A DNA stretch of 64,000 nucleotides from Plectosphaerella cucumerina (lineage: Eukaryota; Ascomycota; Sordariomycetes; Glomerellales; Plectosphaerellaceae). Numbering within the stretch: position 1 is the stretch's first letter; every line of letters starts with the position of its first letter. The stretch is from positions 2,790,001 to 2,854,000 of the forward strand of contig JAGPXD010000004.1 of the NCBI GenBank assembly GCA_020746995.1. The letters run 5' to 3'. The position numbers and the translations under genes are program-made. Positions 28,075 through 41,400 of the stretch are shown in pieces. The notes below the pieces were generated by a model. The model saw only the letters and a program-made list of their open reading frames with translations. It was not told the origin of the DNA and did not search any database.

Positions 28075-29445
28075 TTTGGAGATGTGTGTGTGTTGAGTAT
28101 GGGTATCACTAGAGTAGGTGGGAGAGAGGTTGAGAGAAGGAAACAAGAGTCAGGGGGGCCTGGGGAAGAACTAAATAGCTTGTGAGGGAGGGCGTTACGA
28201 GAGAAGAAGGGGAGCCGGGCTGCTTTGGACCGAAGGGCGGGCAGCGCGCCGATGCTCAGTTTATCAATCCAGCCTGACGGGAGCCCACCGTGGCATTGAG
28301 CGGGAGAGCTCTCGGGGGCGACAACCCCGCGGTGGGACTGTCTGTGGACGGCGGGCACTATCCCCTCCTTTGGTGGCCCGGGGACAGACACTTTTGCCTC
28401 CTGGGATGAGCCTGGGCAGGATGATCGTCCATCCGGGTAAACATGGAGCCCGACTTTTACAGTCAGGGCGGCGAAATACTTAGGACTGCGCATATCCGTC
28501 GTCAGGAAAACCCAGCCTGACCAACCCCTCCCGGCGGAATCTCTGCTCGAGATTTAGTTATGACGAAAGGACATGTGCCCCTCGCGGGGCAACTTGCACA
28601 CGGACAAGACACACAAACTTTAGCCCCCCTGGGCCCCTGCCCCTGAAAGTGGGCGGGGGCTTGGCGGGTTTTCTGTGCTGCTCCATGTCCCCCACGGGTC
28701 GGTCTTCGGGCGCATCCCGTTCGTGGAGAATTGTGTCCACTCTGAACGCCAGGCGCGCGTCGGGTTACCTTTCCGCCGAAATTCTTCTGCTTCCATGTGC
28801 CTTGTCCGATCCGGCCGCTGCGGGTTGTCTTGAGAGGTGTCATGCTGCTGGTGGTTTTACATAAATCTCGTCTTGGAACGAACTTGTCTGACAGGAGGTA
28901 GACATCAAGTTCATCCCAGATGTCAGCCTGAGGTCATGGCTGCTGCTGCTGCTGCTGCTTGCGCCGGACATCATCCCGAGGGCTTCCCCGTACGCCGGAC
29001 ACTACAATGTGACCAAAACCCAGCCGGCACTTCGAGTCATGCCTTGCCAGCTGGGGACTCGTGCCTAAACTAAATTTCAAGAAAGCGCCCACCTCATGCA
29101 AGGCGGGGAAAGAAACCCGAGATTCTCGACGCTTGTCACAACCTCCAGATCAAAGAGGGGGCGGGGCTCACCCACGCACGACAGGACTGGACTTTCTCTC
29201 CTGGGAAACTGAACAGGACTCGACGTAACCCCCCGCGGTCTCCACAGGAGGCGGGGAGGGATGCCGTCTCGTCCCTTGTGATTAACGGATCTATCAAAAA
29301 AAAAAAGCTGCGAGAACAACACTCTATCCGGCCAAGTGGTTGCGCCCTGGAACTGCGCCGGCAGACGGAGAAAAAACCCTGGTCATACAAGAACCCAACG
29401 CCGGCGGATGCGATTTCTGTCGAATGCTCCGTTCGTCTCCTCTCT
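28075..29445. other. Gene-free interval
   Basis: Promoter and leader of the aldo-keto reductase plus 3' end of SED5. Contains a (CTG)n run near 28938-28960. Open frames here lack coding features. Confidence 0.5.
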
Positions 29446-30650
29446 CTAACCTGCCACCAGAACCCATAGCCTGGAGGGGAAGTCAGTCTTTGTCTGCCAG
29501 CGGTACATCTCTGGGGGTCAACTCACAGGAAGAATATCATCAGCACGCCGAACATTTCTGGGAAGGCACGTTAGCATCATGAGCCCAGGAGGGTGAAGGG
29601 TAACCCAGGTCACTCACTCGCAATCAACCACCGGTTGCTCGATACTCGGCCCCAGTACTTGAGGAGTTCTGCAAAGAGACGTCAGCCAACAGCGCTCAAC
29701 CAACCCCGCGAGACCTGCAGCCCGACATACCTCTCTGCGCGCCCTCGACGTTGTCCACAACATCCTCCGTGTTGGCATCAATACGCTGGATCATCTCGCT
29801 CTGTTCCGAAACCATGGTCGCCAGCTGGCCGAAAATGCTACCCAACTCGCCGATGGTCTTCTCAATGGCCTCGATGGCCTCGCCACGCTGCTGAATGTAC
29901 GCATTCTGGGGCTGCGCCTCCTCCATGAGCAGCAGCTGCTGGTCGCCGGGTGGGTTCAGCGACAGTAGGTCTGCGCCAGGCGAGGGTGTGCCGCGGTTGG
30001 GGGTGCCGTAGAGAGGGGAGGCGCTCTGCTGCACCGACGTCGGCTGTGCGTGCTGCTGTACCGAGGAGATGAAGTTGTCGGTCCGCGACCGTGACGCCTG
30101 GATGTTCTTTGTGCGCTCCTCGAGCACGTCCTTGAAGTTTGCCGACACGTCGGTCAGCTTGCCTTGAAGCAGAAAGACGACGTTCTTGTTGTGCTCGCCC
30201 TCCTGGTCGGCCTTGGGGTGCTGCTGCTTGGTGACGGCCTGGAGCTGAGAGATTTGCTGGTTGATGGCTGAGAGATCCTGCTTGATGATGAAGGTGAGCT
30301 CGTTGATCTCGACCGGCCGGTCGTCGAAGAGCGTCCGCCGCCGGGCCACTGTGAGAGGCAGATGTTAGTACTGAGGTTCCCCGTTGCTACAGCCAGAGGT
30401 AAGGGTCCTCACGTGTCGCGAGCTTCTCTAGCTTTCCCATGGTCGCCGAGATGCTCCTGCCGATGGTGGCCGCTTGCCGCGCAAAGTCGGACCTGCGCGG
30501 GCGGTTGTCGCCGTCGGCGGCGGCCTTCTGGGCATCGTTGAGGAGCGAGCGCCGCTGCGCGCCGACCTTGCTGTTGTTCTGGCGACGTTGGGCCTGCGCC
30601 AGGACGGACTTGAACTCGGAGGTCCGGTCCTGGATCGAGGCGACGGCCAT
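29446..30650 (-). CDS. sed5: Syntaxin 5 / Sed5, Golgi Qa-SNARE
   Basis: t-SNARE for ER-to-Golgi and intra-Golgi fusion. Five exons on the minus strand: 30650-30413, 30348-29731, 29668-29618, 29557-29527, 29470-29446; 320 residues. N-terminal IQDRTSEFKSVLAQAQ is the Sly1-binding-type peptide. Helical Habc follows (DRPVEINELTFIIKQDLSAINQQISQLQ). A flexible linker leads to the SNARE motif from about residue 225 with the central Gln in GQLATMVSEQSEMIQRID. The C-terminal anchor comes from three tiny exons: ELLKYWGRVSSNRWLIA, KMFGVLMIFF and LLWVLVAG. Splicing the last 56-nt intron removes an otherwise in-frame TGA. Length agrees with other fungal Sed5. Confidence 0.93.
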
Positions 30651-32441
30651 GGCGGGTGTTGGGTCGGGGAGGCGCGTGTGTGTCTAAGAAGGAAGGAAGT
30701 TGGATTGCGGTCGGCGGGTTGCGGGAACCGCGCTGTCGCTTCGAATTATCGCTACCGTGCGTGAGATGGGTATTTATCGAAATGCGATTGAAAATGCCTT
30801 GTTCTGATCGTCGTCGTCGCCGGGGGAGAGAGGTTTCGGTTGTTGCGTTCGGGGCGAAAGGAGTCTCGGGGGATACGTGGAAGCCGATGGGTATAACCGC
30901 GGAAGGAACAGGGCGATGTGGCTGGAACAGAATAGAAGACGGAGGTTTCGTAGCCAAGGAGAGTTTGTTTGTCGGGGCGTAGCGGATAAAAGCGCGTCGG
31001 TCGAGTCGAGGCAAGGAAAGCGTCAAAATTCGAAAGTCGAGTTGAAGGAGAGGCGGGCACGAGTCGAGCCGGGGGGCGGCAAGGGTTGTTGAGGATTGAA
31101 GGGTCAAGTCAAGGTGTCGTGGAAGTCAGTCGGGCGCCCCGTGGTCAGTGGTGGCCGCGTCCCGGGCGTCGCCAAGATTGCCTGTGTAGCACTGGCCCCG
31201 TCGCAAACGTGGTATCTTTCAGCGACTGTTCCAGGCTGCGCGGCGGCCTTGCGGTCTTTGGACAGCTGGCAGCAGCAGGCCCATTCGTTGGGAGGAGCGA
31301 GGACCCTTCAGTCTTGTTTCACCCGAATGGAGGCGAACACGCCATGTGGCCAGTGTGGCTGGTGCATTCAAGTTCCATCCCGGGCGACCGTCCGTGCCGA
31401 AAAAGAAAGACTTGAAGCTCTGGCCATCCATTCAACGTGTCACCCCAGCTCGGACTCGATCTACAGAGTCCGTGGTACCGTCCGGGGGCATGATCCGGCT
31501 GCCGAACCAAGCTCAAAATTTGTTCCCCGTCTTCGTTTTCACATCTTCAACCGGTTGTAGAGGAACAGCATTGAATGGCAGGAATGGGTACAAGTGCAAG
31601 CATAGTGATGGCGTACTCAAAATCGCCTCCTCGTCGTCAGCGGCCCCCCAGGCCCGTGGTGCACAGCCTCTCGCTCCTGATTAAGTGGATTGGACCAACC
31701 ATGTCTGTCAGACGTAATTTGCCTGCCCCCGTCATCTCATCTCGCAGAATGTGTCTAGCATGTATCTCCACTGCACTTCTGTGTGATGAGTGACCTCGTG
31801 TATCCATCAGAGAGATCCTCGATGGGACGAGCTGTTCCTCCCTGTCTTGCTTGCCTCCTCCCCCCTCGGCCCCATTCAAGCTCCTGTTCGTGACGCTACA
31901 GCGACCTTGCTTCCACCGAGGCTCGTACGCAACGCAACGCAACGCAAGCCTCACTCCAGCTGGGCCTTGGCCACTGCACCTCATCCCCATCCCCATCCCC
32001 ATCCCCCCGTAGCGTAGCGTACCGTCGTCGCCCCCGTTTTTCTATTCTTACCACCACTGGCCTGCCTGCCCTGCCATCCATCGGCATCGAGCATCCACGG
32101 GCCTGTTGTCGAGGCCGCCTGCCTGCCGTTCCGTCCAGTCGTACGCAACTGAACCCGGCCATCTTTTTGTTCATTCTCACCACCGACACGCACTCACCCC
32201 TCTCCTTCTCTCCGCCTCCAGTGCATTCATCCTTCGTCGCCGCCATAATTCTTCTATTCGTAATTCTTCGTCAATCGCGCGCGATACCTCGTCTGCATAT
32301 TCGTCAAGCAGCGCGCCTGTTTGCCTGTTCGACCTCGACCTCGCCGCTCGTCGACACGAGCTGCGATCCCCTCTCGATTGACGCGCCACCCGCCCAAGCA
32401 TGAAGAGGTAACGGGATCGCAATCATTGCACCTTTCGCACC
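30651..32441. other. Long divergent promoter region
   Basis: 1.8 kb between SED5 and the Q-rich gene. No coding evidence. Has a (CGCAA)n run near 31930-31946, (CATCCC)n near 31982-32006 and a pyrimidine-rich leader before the ATG at 32442. Confidence 0.5.
31982..32006. repeat. (CATCCC)n short tandem repeat
   Basis: Four units in the upstream region of the Q-rich gene. Confidence 0.85.
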
Positions 32442-35400
32442 ATGGACGGCACCTACCAGAATCCCTACAACAGGGCACACGTCGACAGCCCGCTGTGAGT
32501 GCTTCTCCAAATGCTTCCGTTCCCTCCATGTTTCCAAGCTGACATGGCAATCTCGCTGCACAGGAGCCCCGACACCCCCCAGAGCGCCAGTTACCGAGCC
32601 AATGTGAATCGAACCAAGACTAGGAAATGGGTCGAAGCAAAAACTCAGAACTATGACGGCGACGACTGGGGCGCAGACGACTACGATGAGCCTGCCCCCG
32701 TGCCCGCCGTTCCTCCTCTGCGGCCGTCCGGATCTCGCCAGGCCAGCTACGCCTCCAGCAGGCTGCCCTCGGAACCCCCGATGCCCTCCATCGTGCCACA
32801 ACAGCACCAGCATCAGCCACTCGCCGAAAGACCTCGCGACTCCGGCCCGCCCCCGGCGTTGCACATCCAGACCCAGCCTCAGGCGCCTCCAGGGGGCGAC
32901 CTCTACGCCGCTGGCCCCGACCGCGTGACCGAGCGAAGGTCGTCGCCGCAACCCGATCCCTACCAACGCTTGCAGCAAGATGGCCCCTCGGTCGAGTCGC
33001 CAAAGCTGCAGCACGATGACCTGCCCAGCAGGGCGAGCGACCGCTCCACCCCGCCCCTGAGCCAGGAGCCGGCGGCCGCCTACTATGCGGCCTACGATCA
33101 AGCTCAGTCTGCCCGGCCCAACAACCAGAGCCCTCCCCCGAACTCTGGCGCATTCGGCAAGGCTGCGGCCGCCCCCAACCTCCAGGAAACCACCGCTAGC
33201 GGCCGAGATGCTCACGGCCCCGGGGACGCTCCGGCTCAGCCACAACACCTGCTGCAGGAGCAACCTCAGCCGCAGTCTAGCGCGGACCCCAACCTGACGT
33301 CTGACGCTCCTTCCTCTCACCAGGAGCGGCCCGCTCGTGATTCTGATGATCAGACCGGCCATGCCACCCAGCCCCCGCAGTTTGCCGCCTACCCTGACTC
33401 TTCCCACGCCGAGGAGACAAAGCGCTTCTCCACGAGTCCCCAGCTCCCGGACCTTGCTCGCATGTCCATGTTTGGAGATGACCTGTTCTCCGGAAGCGCG
33501 AACCGTTTCTCGTCAGACGCACCGCCCGTGCCGACCCTTCCTGAGGAGCCATCCTCTTATTCATCTCCCCAGCACGACCAGCCTTCGTTCTCTGCCGCCT
33601 CGGCCGATGCTGGAGCTCAGAGCTCATCAAAGTCGATCGACGCCTCTCCCGAGCTGCCGACTTCCAACATGACCACCGACGCGCTCCGGAGCAAGGCCTC
33701 GCCTGCGCCATCTCCCTCGCCGTCCCCTCAGCCCGCGGCCGAGCCGGCCCTCGCACCGCCGAAGCCTTTCCGCCCGTCTCTGCCCGGTGACTGGGTGTCC
33801 GACTCGGTGAGGTCTGTCGACCAGGGATCCTACAACGAGCGCGACCCGTCCGTCAACGAAGGTTCGCAGAAGCCTTCTGCTGGAAGCTCCAGGGACACCG
33901 ACAGCGACGCCGGTGTCGGGCGCTCTGCGTCCCCGGCTGTGCCCGTTTCCTCCAGCTCCCCAGAGACCATTCGTCCCTCTGCCTCGTCGCCCAACGACTT
34001 CGCAGGCGCTGGCATTCACCCCGTCAATACCGTGCAGGACGATTTCGCCCCACCCGAGGTCTTGAACCGGCAAAACACCCTCAGCACGATCGCGTCCCCG
34101 TCGCCTATTAAGGAGAGCGACAAGCTCAGAGAGGAAATCATCAGGACCCTCAGCCCTGTCCGCCCAACCCACGAACCGATCACGACCAGCCAGCCACAAG
34201 AGCCGATCACCGAGAAGGAACCCGTTCGGGAGAGCACATACCTGCACGGCGTCTACGATGATTATTGGACCGGCGGCGACGACAAGCCGGCGACCGAGCC
34301 CCAGACTACGGAGCCTGATTCGCGGTCTTCCAACGCGGCGGTCGTCGAATCCCTGCCCGAGATCCAGCCTCTCAGCCCGCGCAGTCCCCTTCGGGACCCG
34401 TCCGCAGAGCGCGAGTACCCGTCCATTGATTCTCGCCCCAGGAGGTTCTCCTGGGAGGGTGGAGCCGAGGACACTGGCGAAGATTCGGACAAGGAGACAG
34501 GCCCGGCCGCGCCCAAGGTGCAGCCGGTGCCCGTTGTCGATGTCGGGTCGACCAAGTCTGTCGATCCCATCACCTCCGTGGCCGAGCCTGAATCCGAATC
34601 ATCGGCCCGGGGCGGATCAGAACTGCCTTCTCGCTTGGCCGAGAACGCGCGTCTCAACAGCCAGGACGACGCATCGCAGATCTCTCACCAGGTGTCGCAA
34701 GTGAGCAGCCTGCCGCGGGGTGGGGATCAGTCCTTCTCTGCGGCGCTTCAGGCACCGTCGCCTGTGTCGGTGGCTTCGGAAGCAACTCCCATGGCAGAGC
34801 CCAAAAGCCTTGCCCTGTCTGACGAGAAGGCCATTGGTTCCAGCGCAGATTCTGCAGCTCCCAAGGTTGTTACCGATGCTGAGCCCCAGGGCTTGGGCGC
34901 GTCGATATCGCCACCGCACTCGTCGGGTCCCCCGTCACCGCACCCAGCACCTCAGGCGCCGGTCAAGATCATGTCGTTCCGGGAGATCCTGGAGCTGCCC
35001 AACGCGGCGGACAGGATCTCCAAGTACGACGAAACACGCCAGCAGTTTGCGCAGATGGATTCGGGTCTGGGTAACTGGCTCGTCAATGTCAAGGCGCAGC
35101 ATCCCGACCACGCCAACGCATCGGCGTCTTTCAACGGCGCGTACGTGCCCATGCCCGGCACCCCTCACGGGCTCGACCAGGCGCCGCAACAGGCGGCGGC
35201 CGGGGGCGGAGGGGCGGCGCCAACTCAACAGCCGTACTACCAGCAGTACCTGAACGCTAGCTCGCCGACGACCAGCTCGACGCCCCACGCCGGACGGCCC
35301 CTCACCGGCACGCTTGGAGGCGGCTCACTCCCATCTGCGAGCGATTTCAAACACTCGAGCGGACAAGTAGGGGCCAAGGGCAAGGGGCTTCTGCTCGCGG

Positions 35401-38400
35401 CGGGCAAAGCGGGCAAGGGACTGCTTAGCAAGGGCAAGGATAAACTCCGCAGGGACAAGGTATTTCCTTAATCATTCCTCTCATTAGGACCACATCACCA
35501 AGGCACTTGCACTTCTTCTTTTTTCACTTTCTCAGATACGGTGCCGGAGGCTTTACCGGACCGTCATTTCCCTCCTGTTCAAGTTGACCCCGCGCGGCGG
35601 GAGTGCCGACTTCTCTCTCTCTCTCTCTTCTCCTGCCGTCGTGGTTCATCCCCTTTTTCTCCGAGGAAGAGGGGGGGAATACGACGATCGGGTGGGGGAA
35701 ACGGGGGCAGCGGCAAAAGCTGTATGAATAAGGAATGCTACGACTTGCTTACGATTCATGTATTCCTTACAACTAGACGCCTGTTCTCTCTCTTCTTACT
35801 CACACTTCATCCTCATGACGACGCGCATGGTGAACATTTGGTTTTCTAATTGTTGTCTTCTCCGCAGAACGACGAGCCCTCCTCCCCCACAGCCACAGCC
35901 CCAGCCGCGGCTGCGTCGCCGCAGGCGCCGGCGCCAACGCAATCCAAGCCCGATCGCCGGTCGTCTTGGGCCCTTAGCCTCGGTGGACGCACTGGCACCG
36001 GTACTCGAGATGGCGCGGCCGGCCCACCACCTCCACAATCAATGTCCCATCCGAACCAGAGCCAGCAGTTCCAGCCGCAGCATCAGCATCAGCAGCAACA
36101 GCAACAGCAACAGCAACATCACCACCAACACCAGCACCAGCGTTCTGTCTCAGACTCGGCTCCCCAGATTCCACAGCCCACCCGCGTGTCTCCCTTTGGT
36201 GCCGACGTCGGACAGGAGTCTCAGTGGCAGCCGCCCCATCAATTGCAGACGCAGAGGAATGTCGCTGGACACCAGCGAAGCGATAGCTTGGCAGACGAGT
36301 TAGTGTCGCCCGTCTCAGACACCCATTCGCTGCTGGGTCGCGACGATCCCAACGACGCCGCCAGGAAGCCCGCCGCGCCGCCTGTCGCGGCCGACGAGAA
36401 GATTGACGACTGGGTCATGGTCGACTCCCAGCGCGCCGCGGCGACGGGTCAGGTGCCATCTGGAGCTGCGATCGCCGCTGCTCCCGTCGCCCAGGCGCAG
36501 CCCGCACAGCCCGACCGGAGAAATTCGAGGGCGGAATCCCCGACCAAGAACAACTCGTTCATCGGATTGCCGCCGATTCGCCGTAGCTCGACCTTTGGCC
36601 TCAATTACACCCGCAAGGCCAAGGAGCGCTTCTCCCTCGATGAGGATGAGATGAACGATCCCAGCGTCCCTCGCTCCAGCTACCCCGGTCCCTCGGACAC
36701 CAACACGCACACCAACAGCTACGCCAGGCCGCCATCCCAGCACGGCGAGGCGCGCAGTCGCCGTGGATCAGGTACCCTCGTCAACGATGCCGCTATTGCC
36801 AGCGCGCAGGCCAGACTCCAGGGCCATGACACCCACGCCGAGGACACGCTGGGCGGCTCGTCGACCCTGGGGCCTCGGAACTCGCATGACTCGGAGGAGG
36901 TCGATGTCGGCGATGACCCAGAGAAGAAGCCCATCGCCATAGCCCCGGCGACCCTCCCGGTACAGAACCGTACTCAGAGGGCTGTGTCTGAACAGCAGCC
37001 ACGGTCGATGCCTCCCTTGGGCACCGTCCTGCCCGAGGGCAATCCCGTTCAGCACGTGCCGCCTCAAGGATGGAACCTGCAGCAGTCGCATCTATCGGCG
37101 CCGCTCCTCTCCGCGAGCCGCAGCCGTCAGTTCTTCACGGGTCCGTCGTCGCCCGGAAAGCCGCCGGCGGATGCACAGCAGCCGGCCGAGCCACAGCAGC
37201 CAGAGGGCAACGCGCCTCAGGGACATGTTCAGCAGGATGGCCCCCAACAGCCTGGTCCTCAGCAGCCGATTGCTCAGCAGTCTGGTTCGCCCCAGCCTAC
37301 CTCGGGAGCACCTCTCCAGACAGGCCCTCCCCAGCCCGCTCCCGATGCCCCACGGCAGTTTGCTCCGCAGCAGCCTGGTCCTCAGAATTTCGGAAGACCG
37401 GAACCTGTCCAGCAGAAGTCCCAGGTTCAGATGCCTCCTCGCCAGAAGTTCTCTGAGACGCCCCCTTCGTCTGCCAGGCGCTATCCCGGCCTATTCTCCG
37501 GCGTTGCCGGCGGCCCGGGACAGCAGCCCCCTCCTGGTATGCAAGGCTTCCAGGGACCTCCTCCCCCCCAGCTCCAGCAGCAGCAGCCAGCCCCAGGCGG
37601 CCCTCGGAGGTCTTCTGACCTCCCTCCCAACATGTACCAGGCTCCTCTGGGCCGGCAGGAGACCCTCCTCCAACGCACGCAGTCTGGCGAGTTCCAGATT
37701 CCCGGCATCGGACCTCCAGAGGATGACGACCGTGGACGGGGCCGCAGGAGCTCCGGCTTCTTCAAGGAAATCGGGGAGCGCTTCCGCTCTGCGTCGCGTG
37801 ACCGCAGGACCTCCATGTCAGAGCAACGCGGTTCCGCGCCGCCGCAAGCCTTGCCCCATCAGCAGAGCTCCATGGCCCACGAGATCCGTCCCGACGACGT
37901 CTCCATCATCTCCAGCAACGCGACCGAAGAAGCCCTCGACAAGAAGAAGAAGCGCCGCTCGAGCTTCTTCATGAACCTCCGCGGGCCCAGGGCGGCAGAG
38001 GACGCAAGGGACGACGCGCCCAGCGTCAGCGATACCTCCAGCCACCCTGCCTCGGGACCTGGACCTCAGCCCATCGCGCCTCAGGACAGGCGTCGGTCCT
38101 TCTTTGGCGTCCCAACCGGGTCCTCCAACCTTGGCCTGCCCGCGCTCTCCCGTAGCTCTACCATGAGCAACGCCAACGAGCCCGAGGGCAGCATCAGCAG
38201 CCAGAACACCTCTAAGAGGCGCCTCTCGGCCATGACGGGCAAGCTCTTCGGCCGCTCCTCCTCGAACCAGCAAGAGGAACAGCCGCAACCCAAGCCTGGC
38301 ACATCGCAGTCAATGGCTCCCTCCATCCAGAGCCGCCACTCGGCTCTTGCTAACACCCAGCCGGCGGTGCCGAGCCCCCTTGCTGGACCCGGGCGGCAGA

Positions 38401-41400
38401 TGAGCGATACCGCGGGGTCGGCGCCGAATATGGCTAGGGTGACGACTAATGCTTCGCAGATGGAGCTTCCTCCTCCTGAGGACAACCGTGGTAGACGCGT
38501 GACGGGAAGCTTCCTGGGTGGTCTGTTTAACAGGTCTTCGTCGAAGACGAGGGAGAACAATGCGCAGCCTCAGAGGTTGCAGCAGCAGGGTCAAGGACCC
38601 GCTGGTTTCCCTCAGGGTCAGTTTGGGCCGCCTCAGGGGCCTGGTGGCCGGGGGGCTCCGTTCCCTGGGCAGCAGCAGCAGTTCCCCCAGGGACCTCAGC
38701 AATTCCCTCAGGGCCCCGGTGGACGCGGCGCGCCTCCTCAGGGACTGCAGCAGTTCCCTCCTGGACATCTGGGTCTGCCGAGGCAGGCTAGCGGTCAGGG
38801 TCCCCCTCAGTTCATGCAGGGCCCTCAGCAATCGCAACCGCAGCAGGGCTTCCCTCAGGGTCCGAATCAGCAGGGACCTCAAGGCTTCCCTCAAGGCGGC
38901 CGCGGGATGCCACAGCAGTCTCAGCCCAACGGGCCCAACGGCTTTGCTCCCGGCCAGCAGCCCTGGCCTCGACAGGAATCGGGTGATAACCAGTCGCCGC
39001 CGCCGGGCGCCCCGCGCTCTGTGTCGGGTCAAGGTCCCCCTCAGCAGTGGTCCCAGTCGCCGAACCTCAACCAGCAGCCGCCGCCCTTCAGGACTCAGGG
39101 CCCGCCGGTTCATCCGATCGCGGGAGTCTCCCCTCCGAGCCGGAGCCCGGCCTCTTTCCCGGACCAGGAGAGGGGTGGCTTCCAGCCACCGGCGAAAACC
39201 TCGTCTCCCGACTCGGCCGCCGGCCAAGGGCGCCGCGCCTCGCATCCGTATGGGCCCGATGACGTCCAGGCTCCCAAGTCTCCTGTTCCGGAGCCTGAGA
39301 CCCAGGCGCCTCGCAATGGACCTGTCTTGAATAACGGACAGCAGGCTCCTAGTCACTTTGCGAACACTGGTATCAACCAGACGCAGGAGCACCAGGAAGA
39401 CCGACAGATCGATGCCCCTCCGGCCTTGACTCAACAGGTCAGCGTCAGCCCTGCCAGCTCGCCAGAGATGACCACCTCCGTGCAACCTGTGCCGGCACGT
39501 CAGGCTGAGCAACAGACCCCCGAGGCCGAGCCCGCTCGCATCGACCAACCCAGCACTATTGCCTCAGCTGGAGGCCTCGTCGTCCGACAGACACAGCATC
39601 CGAGCATCAGGAAGCCGACTCCCACTGATCGCCTGTCGGCGTCTCCTCAGCCTGCGGGCGTCTCTCAGAACCAGCAGGCATCCTCGCAGGGGCCGTCGAC
39701 GGCGTCAAGCATCTATGCGGGACAAGATGAGCCTCAGCCTTCCGTGGCTTCGTCTACGCCGCCTGCCCAGCAGCAGCAGCAGCAGCCCGCACCGCTGGGA
39801 TCAAACCCCGTCCAGCGGGTTTCTTCTGGGGAGCAGGGTCTCGAGGGACGGTGGAACCCTTCCGGCTCTGTTGTGCCGCAGCAGAATGGTGGCCCTGGAC
39901 CGTTTGTCGGTCATGGTCGGGGCCACGTGACGGGACAGGGTCCTCCTCAGGGTCCTCCTCAGGGTCCTCCTCAGGGTCCTCCCCAGGGTCCTCCTCAGGG
40001 CTTCCAGGGTCCTCAAGGTCAACAGAGCCCCCCACAAGGTCCTCAGGCTTTCCCTCAAGGTCCCCAGGGCCCCCAAGGCCCTCAAGGCGCCGCTCATGGC
40101 CCTCAATACCCCCAGGGCCAAGGTCAAGGTCCTCAAGGTCCGATCCAGGGCGCTCAAGGTTCATTCCAAGGCCCTGGTCAAGGTCCTCCCGGGCCTGGTT
40201 TCCCTCAAGGCCAAATGCAGGGCCAGGGCCCCTTCCAAGGACAATTCATGGGTCGCGGCCAAGGTCGTGGTCAGGGAACTATGCCTGGGCAGATGCAAGG
40301 CCCAGGCCAGTTTATGGGTCCTTCGCCGCCTTCTTCTGCCCCTCCGCTGCAAACACAGACAAGCGGCTTCCGGAAGCTGTTCAGGGGCAAGTCGGAGCAG
40401 CCTGCCCAGCAGGCTCAGGGTCCTCGCCCCCCTCTTCAGCAGCAACAGTCCCAGATGTCGCAGATGTCGCAGCCGCCGTCGCAGCAGCAGGTACCTCAGC
40501 AGTTCCAGCAACAGACACTGCAAGCCGAGAAGAAGGAGAAGAGCTCGGGCAAGTCTCTCTTTGGCGCCTTTAAGCGATCGTCAAAGCAGCCGGAGCCCCA
40601 TGGCAAGCAGAGCCCTCTGCCTCAGCAGATGGGCCGGGGCTTCCCTCCTCCGGGGCCACCAGGCAGCGGTCCGCAGCAGATGATGGGCCCCCAGGGACCT
40701 CCCCAAGGACCTTTCAACCCGCAGCAGCAGCCCAACATACAGGGACCGATACCGCCTCATGTGCAGCAGCAGATGGCGAAGCAGAACCGCCCTCCTCCGC
40801 CTCCAGGCTTCCAGTACGAGAGTCCTACGCACGAGCACCCGCAAAATCCCCTGCCTTTCCAGAACCAAGGCGTTCAAGGAGCTGAGGGTCCTTCCATCGT
40901 CCAGCCAACCCCTCAGCAGCCGGACTCGCAGCAGACACCGCCTGAGGACCGTAGAGGATCCCCGCCGTACCTGCAGTATCAGCAGCAGCGGATTTCTCCC
41001 GCCAACGTCCCGGTGCTTCCGATGCCCGGCCAGAAGGCGCCGCCGCTCCAGCAACGCGGGTCTTTCGGGCCGGGACCAAGCTCGGGTCTCCAACAGCGAC
41101 AGTCGTTCGGGCCGGGGTCGAACCCTGGACAGCTCCAGCAGCGTCCCTCCTATGGACCGGGCCAGGGCCCGATGCCACAGCAGCAGCAGGGCCAGAACTT
41201 CCCGCCCAACTTGGGCCGTGGTGGCCCTCACCCGATGCAGCAGTTCCCGCCCAACGGGTACAGGGAGCAGCAGTATGAACAGGTGCCCATTCCGAAGGGA
41301 TACGCGGCGGTCCATGCCGAGGGTAGCATCGTCGACCCGTCCCCGCGGGCATACAGCTCCCCGCCGGCGAGGTCACAGGGTCAGTTCCCGACGCAGCAGG

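Noticed and set aside
32304..33407. 367-codon minus-strand frame opposite the Q-rich gene
   Set aside because: Arg/Leu/Gly-rich mirror of a Pro/Ser-rich coding strand; no domain.
38310..39548. 412-codon minus-strand frame opposite the QGP repeats
   Set aside because: Produced by reading the repeat antisense; low-complexity Arg/Leu.
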